The notes below the pieces were generated by a model, which was given only the letters and a program-made list of their open reading frames with translations, did no database searches and was not told where the DNA came from. Shown one piece after another: positions 57,316 through 64,000 of a stretch of DNA of 64,000 nt (positions are counted from its first letter, which is position 1; each line of letters starts with the position of its first letter). This stretch comes from Pseudomonas lini (GTDB taxonomy: Bacteria; Pseudomonadota; Gammaproteobacteria; Pseudomonadales; Pseudomonadaceae): the NCBI RefSeq assembly GCF_964063345.1, contig NZ_OZ061318.1:1550001-1614000 (forward strand). The letters are read 5' to 3'. The translations under genes were made by a program, and so were the position numbers.

Positions 57316-57561
57316 ATGGTCCTGACAAGCGTTTACCGGCTCTTTGCGTTGATTGCCGGTTGCTTTTTAGGGGAGTCAGGTCGGCGAAAAGTGCCGTCTT
57401 TAGCTGCTGTTGCTTTCGAGCCCGAGCCTATAGTTCGGCTCGCCAGCTCAGGTATCTGGATCACTAAAAACCGTTATAGCGAAGGTCGCTCGTTGTTCCG
57501 TCAGAACAGCGTATTGCAGTTGCTTGCATGTAGCACCAAGGAATATTGCCGGGGCCATTAG
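57316..57561 (+). CDS. Possible small hypothetical protein
   Basis: An 81-residue open frame with an AAAGGAG eleven bases upstream. It has one short hydrophobic N-terminal stretch (YRLFALIAGCFLG) and no recognisable domain. The surrounding 740 bases between the NTF2-like gene and the pilus secretin hold nothing else I can support. It may be a chance frame or a remnant of a pilus gene such as cpaB. Low confidence. Confidence 0.25.
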   Translation: MVLTSVYRLFALIAGCFLGESGRRKVPSLAAVAFEPEPIVRLASSGIWITKNRYSEGRSLFRQNSVLQLLACSTKEYCRGH

Positions 57562-57662
57562 TCAGGGGTCTGGCGGGGTAGAGGGCCGACCAAGGCCCCT
57601 TGTAGTGATCCGAGGCAACCTAGTTAGCCTCAAAGATGGCCTATTCAGCGAGGATGCACTTA

Positions 57663-58886
57663 ATGAGCTATCGTACCGTGCCCGCTTTCAAGCGAATTAT
57701 CCATGGCCTGTTCTGGACGGGCCTCAGCGTGAACGCGGCTCAGGCCGCGCCGGCCAATTGTTCGCAACTGGACAGTTTGCCGGCAACGTTCGAGGTCGGT
57801 CAGGGACTTCAGAACGAACTGCGCGTCCCCGTCGCGGTGACACAGCTGGCAGTAGGTGACCCGAAAATTGCCGACGTGCAACCCAGCGGCAGCAACGCCT
57901 TCATACTCACGGGCCTCGCGCCGGGGGCCACCAGCCTGATGGTCTGGACCGCCTGTTCGAAAACGCCGCGCCAAAGCATGGTATTCGTCAAGGGCAAGGC
58001 CACGGCAGCGCTGACCAGCGTGTCGACGGTGCCTTCCGAAGACCCGCTTCTGCCAAGCCAGGTGCAGACTGACATCCGTTTCGTTGAAGTCAGCCGGACC
58101 AAACTCAAGGAAGCCTCTACCTCGATTTTTGGCCGCCAGGGCAACTTCCTGTTCGGCTCGCCGAGAACCTTGCCCACCATCGGCGGCATTGTCACGCCGT
58201 CGGTGCCGGTAAACAACAGCATGTTCAACCTGTCTTTTGCTACCGGTAATACTCTGGTGGCGATCAACGCGCTGGAAGGCAGCGGTTTCGCCTACACCCT
58301 GGCGCGGCCAAGCCTGGTAGCGCTCAGCGGGCAGAGTGCGAGCTTCCTGGCCGGCGGTGAAGTACCGATTCCAGTACCCAGCTCAGGTAGCGATAACGTG
58401 TCTATCGAGTACAAGGAATTCGGTATCCGCCTGACCCTGACGCCGACCATCATCGGCAAAAACCGTATCGCACTGAAGGTGGCGCCGGAAGTCAGTGAAC
58501 TGGACTTCACCAACGCTGTGAGCATCGCCGGCACCATTGTTCCGGCGCTGACCATACGCCGCACCGACACCAGCATCTCCCTGGCCGACGGCGAAAGTTT
58601 CGTCATCAGCGGCCTGATCAGTACCCGTAATAATTCCCAGGTGAACAAGTTTCCGGGGCTGGGCGATATCCCGATTCTAGGTGCGTTCTTCCGCGACAAC
58701 ACCATCAACCGTGAAGAGCGCGAACTGCTGATGATCGTTACCCCGCATCTGGTCCAGCCACTGGCTGCCAATGCACAACTACCGTCATTGCCAGGCGAGC
58801 AGCTGCGCAATTACGACCCGAATTTCTACCGCATGTTCTTCCTCGAAAATGGCGATTTCGACAGTCGCTCCGGGCTCTCGCAATGA
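57663..58886 (+). CDS. rcpA: Tad/Flp pilus secretin RcpA (CpaC)
   Basis: A 407-residue secretin. A signal peptide near residues 1-30 is followed by the pilus assembly N-terminal domain (LQNELRVPVAVTQLAVGDPKIADV) and the secretin domain with VQTDIRFVEVSRTKLKEAS and TRNNSQVNKFPGLGDIPILGAFFRD. It forms the outer-membrane pore of the Tad pilus. The start at 57663 follows GAGG; earlier ATGs lack a good ribosome site. It is shorter than some RcpA proteins. No cpaB/rcpC or tadZ gene is adjacent. Confidence 0.9.
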   Translation: MSYRTVPAFKRIIHGLFWTGLSVNAAQAAPANCSQLDSLPATFEVGQGLQNELRVPVAVTQLAVGDPKIADVQPSGSNAFILTGLAPGATSLMVWTACSKTPRQSMVFVKGKATAALTSVSTVPSEDPLLPSQVQTDIRFVEVSRTKLKEASTSIFGRQGNFLFGSPRTLPTIGGIVTPSVPVNNSMFNLSFATGNTLVAINALEGSGFAYTLARPSLVALSGQSASFLAGGEVPIPVPSSGSDNVSIEYKEFGIRLTLTPTIIGKNRIALKVAPEVSELDFTNAVSIAGTIVPALTIRRTDTSISLADGESFVISGLISTRNNSQVNKFPGLGDIPILGAFFRDNTINREERELLMIVTPHLVQPLAANAQLPSLPGEQLRNYDPNFYRMFFLENGDFDSRSGLSQ

Positions 58887-58999
58887 GCCTGAATCAGACT
58901 TGCCTCGCCCTCACTCGTACCGGTGATCTTGAACGCTTGCCAAGCCAGCTTTATTGCCATTGGCCAGGCGTTCAACGTGTTGTAGCCAGAGGACACTCG

Positions 59000-59710
59000 A
59001 TGAAAGCAGTCATTGCAATAGCGGCGACAATAATGCTCACAGGTTGTGCCAGCAATGGCCTGTCTTCGCGACCGGCTGACTGTGCCAAGCCCGCTTCGGA
59101 GCAAGAGCTGGCCCTGAGCCTGGCCGACAATATGGTCAACGAAGGCCGTTTATATGCCAGCCTGGCGAACCTGGAAGGTTTGCCCGACAGCCTGGTCCAG
59201 GTTCGCCTGCGCAAGGCTCGAGTGCTGCGCCTGATGGGGCGTAAAGACGCGGAGCCGTTGTATCAAAGCTTGCTCGGCACCTGTCTGGCCGCTGACGGGG
59301 AACATGGCCTGGGCCAGTTGGCCGCGGCCAAAAATGATTACGTCACCGCTACCACTCACCTTGAACGTGCGGTGAAGATGGCCCCCACCGACGACCGGAT
59401 GCGCAATGACCTGGGGGTGGTCTACCTCAATCAGCGACGCATCCCTGAAGCACGCTTCGAGTTCATGACCGCCATGGAACTCAAGCAGACCGATTCACTG
59501 GCGGCACTGAATATGGTGACGCTGCTGATCTATCAGGATAACTGGAAGGCAGCTTCCGAGCTCGTTACCCGCGCCAGCTTGAGTCCTCAGCAAGTCGCAG
59601 AGGCTCAGAGCCGCGCGGAAAAACTCAAGGCTTCTGCTAAAAAAGCGGTGGCTTCCGAGGGGAATCGCAGAACCGAGGTAGCCGCTGCCTCACCCAGTGC
59701 GACCAAGTAA
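59000..59710 (+). CDS. tadD: TadD-like TPR lipoprotein
   Basis: A 236-residue lipoprotein. The signal MKAVIAIAATIMLTGCASN has lipobox LTGC. TPR-like helices occur at about 60-200 (GLGQLAAAKNDYVTATTHLERAVKMAPTDDRMRNDLGVVYLN in parts). The ATG at 58883 overlaps the secretin stop (ATGA) but would bury the signal at residue 40, so 59000, preceded by AGAGGA, is chosen. TadD assists secretin assembly in the outer membrane. Confidence 0.88.
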   Translation: MKAVIAIAATIMLTGCASNGLSSRPADCAKPASEQELALSLADNMVNEGRLYASLANLEGLPDSLVQVRLRKARVLRLMGRKDAEPLYQSLLGTCLAADGEHGLGQLAAAKNDYVTATTHLERAVKMAPTDDRMRNDLGVVYLNQRRIPEARFEFMTAMELKQTDSLAALNMVTLLIYQDNWKAASELVTRASLSPQQVAEAQSRAEKLKASAKKAVASEGNRRTEVAAASPSATK

Positions 59711-59728
59711 AACGTACGAGGAGTCGAG

Positions 59729-60001
59729 ATGAATACCAAGAGGCTGTTGATCGTGTGCATGGCTTGCCTGTCCACCAGTGCCTGGGCTTTTGAACCAGGT
59801 CCCTCTTCGAAGGAGCAAAAAGGCACCGAGCAGTGGTTGGTGTTACAGAATCGCGGTGTAGTTGCCTCGCCTAAACTGCAAACCGCTTCGGCCACCGAAC
59901 GTGACCTGGCCATGCAGCGTTGGATCAATAGCTTCATCGGCGACCCGATTCCGGAGTTTTTTGACCAGGATACTGCGGGAGAGATGCCCAGCAGTAATTG
60001 A
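59729..60001 (+). CDS. DUF3613-family exported protein
   Basis: A 90-residue protein with a signal peptide (cut after SAWA, about residue 20). The body GTEQWLVLQNRGVVASPKLQTASATERDLAMQRW (in parts) matches the DUF3613 family found next to tad genes in pseudomonads. It lies 18 bases after tadD. Function unknown; its constant company suggests a role in the pilus. Confidence 0.85.
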   Translation: MNTKRLLIVCMACLSTSAWAFEPGPSSKEQKGTEQWLVLQNRGVVASPKLQTASATERDLAMQRWINSFIGDPIPEFFDQDTAGEMPSSN

Positions 60002-60012
60002 GGCGCGTCACG

Positions 60013-60083
60013 GGTTATCAGCCTCTGACATCGTCTAAAGTGGCCTGGCTGCAAAGCCGGGCTAGACGTCGTATGCAGGAAAG
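60013..60083. repeat. Direct repeat R1 (pair with R2 at 60547-60618)
   Basis: The stretch around GTGGCCTGGCTGCAAAGCCGG shares a diverged 70-base pattern with 60547-60618 (GTGGCCTGGCTAAAGAGCCAGG), including the flanking CAGCCTCTG/CGGCCTCTGG and ATGCAGGAAA/GTGCAGAAAA. The two copies bracket the tandem duplication. Confidence 0.7.
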
Positions 60084-60115
60084 CATTGAAACTATCTGAT
60101 CCTGATCGAATTACC

Positions 60116-60320
60116 CTGTAGGAGCTGCCGCAGGCTGCGATTTTTTGCTCTTCAGCGGTCGCTCGGGCGTCAAAATCAAAAGATCGCAGGCTTTGCCAGC
60201 TCCAACGTCTGACCGACGTCGGTGTTCCTTAAAGGGGTGCCTGGCAACTATTGCTTCCGCCTTGACCTGCCTGTCACCGAGCGTATCGCGACAATTAGCG
60301 CCAGGTCGTGATTAACAGAC
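60116..60320. repeat. Tandem duplication copy 1 (REP pair plus flank)
   Basis: Contains a REP-type inverted pair (GTAGGAGCTGCCGCAGGCTGCG and its near complement around 60180-60206) followed by about 100 bases from GTGTTCCTTAAAGG to GATTAACAGA. The whole is repeated with small differences at 60332-60534, a period of about 215 bases. Confidence 0.85.
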
Positions 60321-60331
60321 GTACGCAATCT

Positions 60332-60534
60332 CTGTAGGCGCTGCCGCAGGCTGCGATCTTTTGCTCTTCAGCGATCCCTCCGCCGTCAAAATCAAAAGAT
60401 CGCAGGCTTCGCCAGCTCCTACGCTTGACCGCGGTGTTCCTTAAAGGGGGTGTCTGGTAACTATTGCTTCTGCCTTGACCAGCCTATCACCGAGCGTGAT
60501 CACGGCAATTAGCGCCAGGTCATGATTAACAGAT
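60332..60534. repeat. Tandem duplication copy 2
   Basis: Second copy of the REP pair and flank described for copy 1, with about 85-90 percent identity by eye. The REP arms differ more than the flank (TAGGCGCTGCC for TAGGAGCTGCC). Confidence 0.85.
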
Positions 60535-60546
60535 GGACGAAAAAAC

Positions 60547-60618
60547 TGGGTGATCGGCCTCTGGCGTATTCCAGAGTGGCCTGGCTAAAGAGCCAGGCTC
60601 AGTCACATGTGCAGAAAA
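60547..60618. repeat. Direct repeat R2 (pair with R1)
   Basis: Diverged copy of the 60013-60083 sequence, including the small hairpin CCTGGCTAAAGAGCCAGG. It lies after the tandem duplication. Confidence 0.7.
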
Positions 60619-60631
60619 TACAGATGAAGTA

Positions 60632-60685
60632 CGAGGTGGAGCAGGCGATTGGAGTGAAGACCCTCCGCTCGCCTGCTCCACCTCG
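60632..60685. repeat. Perfect 17-base inverted repeat
   Basis: CGAGGTGGAGCAGGCGA (60632-60648) and its exact reverse complement (60669-60685) are separated by 20 bases. It lies just downstream of the convergent tadC gene. There is no T-run, so it is not a standard terminator; it could still end or stabilise the tadC transcript. Confidence 0.85.
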
Positions 60686-60729
60686 GGTTTACGCAGTACA
60701 ACAACCCTGTTCGAAATAAACACTCCTGT

Positions 60730-61692
60730 TCACTTCCCGAATGCTTTGAATACCCCGATCAAGGCGGGGCCAATGGCTATCAGAAAGAAGCTCGGCCACA
60801 GACAGAAAATCAGAGGGAATATCATCTTGGTGCCGATTTTCGCCCCCATCTCTTCGGCGGCCTGTGTACGCCGGTCACGGAACTCATCGGCATAGATGCG
60901 CAAGGTATCGGCCACGCTGGTACCAAAACGGATACTCTGCGCCAACAGGCTGACCAACCCTTGTACGTCCTCCAGCCCGGTGCGTACGGCCAATTGTTTG
61001 AGTGCCTCGGTACTGGAGATGCCCGCGCGGATTTGCGCATTGACCGTAGCCAGTTCTTCAGCCAACTCAACCTGACTGACCGACATCTCCTCTGCCACCC
61101 GCTCAATAGTCAGAGGCAAGGCCAGACCCGACTCCACGCAGACCACCATCAGATCCAGCGCATCCGGAAAGGCCGCCCGCAGCCTGCCCTGCCTGGCCTG
61201 CTTGCGCTTTCCGACATACAGCGCAGGCGCCAGCCATCCAACTGCAGCGGCTATCAACACCAACGCCAACCCCGAAATCAGAGAAAGCTTGGGGATTATC
61301 GGTAACACCAACAGCGCTACGCCAACCAACACCAGTGGCAACAACAAGCGCACCGCCCAGTACATCTGGACTGCCGACTGTGAGCGGTAACCGGCGTGCA
61401 TCAACAGGGTTTGGGTGGCGGACGTCTGAGCCGTCTCAGTCGAGCCAAAGCGTTGGCCGACCCGCTCCAGCAATAATTGCAGATTGCTCGGTGCCTCCTG
61501 CCCTGAACTCCCTGAATGACCACGCTTGATCAACGCCAGACGACGCTGCACGGGGTCCTGCAGCCCCAACAGCAGTAGCATCACGGTGATGACCGCGAGC
61601 ACTGCACTCAGACTCATCGCACCGACAAACAACAGGCGCGCCATCTCTTCATTGCCTGTTACTCGACTGAACAACCCGAGTAAATAGTCCAT
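60730..61692 (-). CDS. tadC: Tad pilus inner-membrane protein TadC
   Basis: A 320-residue T2SSF-domain protein with N-terminal and internal hydrophobic segments (LFVGAMSLSAVLAVITVMLLLLG; LVLVGVALLVLPIIPKLSLIS) and a C-terminal one. FPDALDLMVVCVESGLALPLTIERVAEEM is the family motif. The start at 61692 follows GGAGGT. It forms the platform with TadB. It is the last gene of tadA-tadB-tadC on this strand. Confidence 0.92.
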   Translation of the reverse strand: MDYLLGLFSRVTGNEEMARLLFVGAMSLSAVLAVITVMLLLLGLQDPVQRRLALIKRGHSGSSGQEAPSNLQLLLERVGQRFGSTETAQTSATQTLLMHAGYRSQSAVQMYWAVRLLLPLVLVGVALLVLPIIPKLSLISGLALVLIAAAVGWLAPALYVGKRKQARQGRLRAAFPDALDLMVVCVESGLALPLTIERVAEEMSVSQVELAEELATVNAQIRAGISSTEALKQLAVRTGLEDVQGLVSLLAQSIRFGTSVADTLRIYADEFRDRRTQAAEEMGAKIGTKMIFPLIFCLWPSFFLIAIGPALIGVFKAFGK

Positions 61693-61721
61693 GACCTGCA
61701 CCTCCACATGGCGAATAACGC

Positions 61722-62708
61722 TTAAACCTGAATCCGGATGATTTTGCGAATCCAGAAAATCCCGACCAACATGGCGCAGAAAGCCCCGATGATCAGCTTA
61801 TGTCCTAGGGGATCATTGAGCAGCATAGGCATGTAGGTGGGGCTTGTGATAACGATCCCAATGGCCAGCACGAAGGGAATGGCCACCAGTATCCAGGCCG
61901 ACATCCGCCCTTCGGCTGACAGGGTCCTGACCTTGCGCTGAAAGCGAAAACGTCCGCGGATCAGGCGACTCAAACGCTCTAGCACCTCGGTCAGATTGCC
62001 GCCGGTTTCGCGATGGATAAGGATCGAGGTGACCAGCATCATCACCGTCATGCTCGGCATGCGCTCCAGCAGGCCGAGCATGGCCCGGCGTACATCGTTG
62101 CCATAGTTGATATCGGCGAAGGTCAGGCCAAACTCATGAGCGACCGGCCCCTTGTGCTCCTCGGCGACCAGGCGCAGGGTTTCGTTGAACGGGTGCCCGG
62201 CGCGCAGAGCCCGGCACATGGCATCCAGCGCATCCGGCAGGCCTTCCTCGAACGCAGCGAAACGTTTGCCACGGTCACGAGAAATTTTCAGCAGGGGTAA
62301 CCAGAACACCCCGAAGCTCGCGAGCAGCGCCATCCACCAGACTGACGAGATTATCCAGATCGAGATGCCCACACAGGTGCTCATTAGCAGCCCGAGCAAC
62401 ATCACCCGATAAGCACGATATTCATGGCCGGCCTGCTCGATCATCTGTGTCAGGTTCGCCATAAAGGGTAACTGCTCGAGCATGGCCTCCAGTGGCGACA
62501 AGCGTGTCAGGTATTTCTGCCGCAACACCGTCTGCATGTTGGGCAAATTGTTGGCTTTCTCCAGAACATGCAGACGGCCGCGGATACGCTTGCGCATCTT
62601 GCCGGCCTCGCCGAACACTGGCACCACCACGCCCTGGGACAAAAGGAACACGGCAATAAACACCATGCCGAGGAAGATCAGAATGAATTCACCAGGAATA
62701 TGACTCAT
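61722..62708 (-). CDS. tadB: Tad pilus inner-membrane protein TadB
   Basis: A 328-residue T2SSF-domain protein with membrane segments at both ends and in the middle. [38 protein letters not shown] and [38 protein letters not shown] (in parts) are typical. The start at 62708 overlaps the tadA stop (ATGA). Confidence 0.93.
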   Translation of the reverse strand: MSHIPGEFILIFLGMVFIAVFLLSQGVVVPVFGEAGKMRKRIRGRLHVLEKANNLPNMQTVLRQKYLTRLSPLEAMLEQLPFMANLTQMIEQAGHEYRAYRVMLLGLLMSTCVGISIWIISSVWWMALLASFGVFWLPLLKISRDRGKRFAAFEEGLPDALDAMCRALRAGHPFNETLRLVAEEHKGPVAHEFGLTFADINYGNDVRRAMLGLLERMPSMTVMMLVTSILIHRETGGNLTEVLERLSRLIRGRFRFQRKVRTLSAEGRMSAWILVAIPFVLAIGIVITSPTYMPMLLNDPLGHKLIIGAFCAMLVGIFWIRKIIRIQV

Positions 62709-64000
62709 GGCTGCCGCGCCTCCATCCATTCAGGCCTGAACATGTTAAGCGGCAATTCGATGCCGCGCTTGGCCAGTACATCGCGGAAGGCCGGGATCAT
62801 GCCGCTGGGGCGGTAATCGCCGAGCACTTCGCCGTTTTCGCCCATGCCTTGACGCGCAAAGGAGAAGATTTCGGTCATGGTGATGATCTCGCCCTCCATG
62901 CCGTTGATCTCCTGAACGCTGACCAGACGGCGCTTGCCATCCTCCTGACGTTCCAGCTGGATCACCACATCGATGGCCGAAGCGATCTGCTGACGCATGG
63001 CCTTGATCGGGAAGGTCGCCCCGGTCATCGACACCATGTTCTCGACCCGCCCCAGCGCATCCCGTGCGGTGTTGGCGTGAATGGTGGTCAAGGAACCGTC
63101 GTGGCCAGTGTTCATGGCGGTCAGCATGTCCAACGCCTCAGCGCCACGCACTTCGCCAATCACAATGCGGTCCGGGCGCATCCGCAGGCTGTTGCGCACC
63201 AATTCCCGCTGGCTCACCTCGCCTCGTCCCTCAATATTGCAAGGGCGGGTTTCCAGGCGCACCACATGGGGCTGTTGCAGTTGCAGTTCGGCCGAGTCTT
63301 CGATGGTGACGATCCGCTCGTTTTGCGGAATGAAACTGGACAGCACATTGAGCATGGTGGTCTTGCCGCTGCCGGTACCGCCGGAAATCAAAACGTTCAG
63401 GCGCCCGCGGACAATCGCCTTGAGCAGCAGAGCAATGGCCGGGGTTAATGTCCCCACCGAGATCAGGCTGTCGGTATTGAGCAGGTCCACCGCAAAGCGG
63501 CGAATCGACATGCTCGGACCATCGATGGCCAGCGGCGGGATAATCGCGTTGACCCGCGAACCGTCCTTGAGCCGGGCATCCACCAATGGCGAAGACTCAT
63601 CGATGCGCCGCCCCAGGCTGGACACGATGCGGTCGATGATGTTGAGCAAATGCTGATCATCGCGAAAGCGCACATCGGTCCGTTGCAGTTTGCCGAAGCG
63701 CTCGACATAGACCGAGGCAAAGCCGTTGACCAGAATGTCGGACACGCTGTGATCGGCCAGCAACGGTTCCAGAGGACCCAGGCCGAGCACCTCGTCGGTG
63801 ATCTGCTTGATGATCAACTGACGGCTGGCGGTACTCACCGGCGCCGAATGCTCATCGAGCAGGCGCTGGCAAATGTCGCGAATCTGCCGCGTGGCCTCGG
63901 CCTGTTCGAGGGAGTCCAGCAAAGACAGGTCCATGACCTTGAGCAACTGCTGGTAGATCTTTTCCCGCCACTCGGCTTCCACCGGGGTGACCTGGCTTCT
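62705..64000 (-). CDS. tadA: Tad pilus ATPase TadA (CpaF), 5' end outside window
   Basis: At least 431 residues of a CpaF-type secretion ATPase. Walker A is [14 protein letters not shown], with [33 protein letters not shown] (Walker B) and the His box [22 protein letters not shown]. The frame stays open to the right edge through codons for RSQVTP, so the GTG at 63982 is not the true start and the N-terminus is missing. It powers pilin polymerisation on the TadB/TadC platform. Confidence 0.93.
   Translation of the reverse strand, partial: RSQVTPVEAEWREKIYQQLLKVMDLSLLDSLEQAEATRQIRDICQRLLDEHSAPVSTASRQLIIKQITDEVLGLGPLEPLLADHSVSDILVNGFASVYVERFGKLQRTDVRFRDDQHLLNIIDRIVSSLGRRIDESSPLVDARLKDGSRVNAIIPPLAIDGPSMSIRRFAVDLLNTDSLISVGTLTPAIALLLKAIVRGRLNVLISGGTGSGKTTMLNVLSSFIPQNERIVTIEDSAELQLQQPHVVRLETRPCNIEGRGEVSQRELVRNSLRMRPDRIVIGEVRGAEALDMLTAMNTGHDGSLTTIHANTARDALGRVENMVSMTGATFPIKAMRQQIASAIDVVIQLERQEDGKRRLVSVQEINGMEGEIITMTEIFSFARQGMGENGEVLGDYRPSGMIPAFRDVLAKRGIELPLNMFRPEWMEARQP

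Noticed and set aside
58883-58999. Earlier TadD start overlapping the secretin stop
   Set aside because: It would place the lipoprotein signal at residue 40; the ATG at 59000 has its own ribosome site and a proper lipobox.
60116-60534. Regularly spaced repeats considered as a CRISPR array
   Set aside because: The repeats are two long REP-containing units with internal dyads, not short direct repeats with unique spacers, and no cas genes are near.
63982-63982. GTG as the start of TadA
   Set aside because: The frame is open to the window edge and CpaF proteins are longer at the N-terminus, so the gene is partial.

Overview
The window is chromosomal DNA of a Pseudomonas species, most likely of the P. 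fluorescens group. Evidence: the gene order tetR-rgsA-tatD-pilZ-holB-tmk-mltG-pabC-fabF-acpP-fabG-fabD-plsX-rpmF-yceD-maf-sppA-HAD-rluC-rne and then murB-ptpA-kdsB-trm112-lpxK-exbD-exbB-comEC is the core block I remember from P. aeruginosa (about PA2957-PA2985), codon use is GC-rich, and the intergenic gaps carry the REP/REPIN palindromes typical of fluorescent pseudomonads. There are no rRNA or tRNA genes, insertion sequences, prophage or CRISPR arrays.

Layout. 1-185: start of a GntR-type regulator running off the left edge. 407-7026 (minus): an L-arabinose module with the ABC importer AraF-AraG-AraH, a short-chain dehydrogenase, an SMP-30 lactonase and a GntR/FCD regulator. It covers uptake and the first two oxidative steps. 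A shared operator-like motif lies upstream of both the regulator and araF. 7270-10578: a cytoplasmic family I lipase, a DUF1285 protein, a DUF4823 lipoprotein and MoaA. 10718-29205: the core block for DNA replication, fatty acid and phospholipid synthesis, ribosome/rRNA maturation and RNase E, including the sRNA RgsA and a long rne leader of the rne-II type. 29396-33757: a four-gene molybdenum hydroxylase operon (two enzyme subunits, XdhC and a MobA-like cytidylyltransferase) placed between rne and murB. 33994-41499: cell-wall, LPS and TonB-type energy-coupling genes, ending with comEC and a DUF2062 gene.

41670-48042 is a second conserved block: ABC-2 exporter, GST, transglutaminase-like protein, FadE and a small conserved protein. 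48232-51450 holds a LysR regulator divergent from an AlaX-type tRNA-editing protein, followed by a 2-oxoglutarate/Fe(II) oxygenase and a LysE exporter. This looks like a small module for making or detoxifying an unusual amino acid and is the most interesting candidate here. 51518-56920 is a carboxylate-type uptake cluster (OprD porin, MFS symporter, LysR, DUF1445 hydro-lyase, NTF2-like protein). A repeated 13-base motif upstream of both the MFS/LysR pair and the hydro-lyase suggests one regulon. 57663-64000 is part of a Tad/Flp pilus locus: secretin, TadD-like lipoprotein and a DUF3613 protein on the plus strand converge on tadA-tadB-tadC on the minus strand. The 730-base gap between them carries a tandem duplication, flanking direct repeats and a perfect 17-base inverted repeat.

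All functional calls come from reading the sequence and from family knowledge; no database search was run. Locus tags of P. aeruginosa are quoted from memory.
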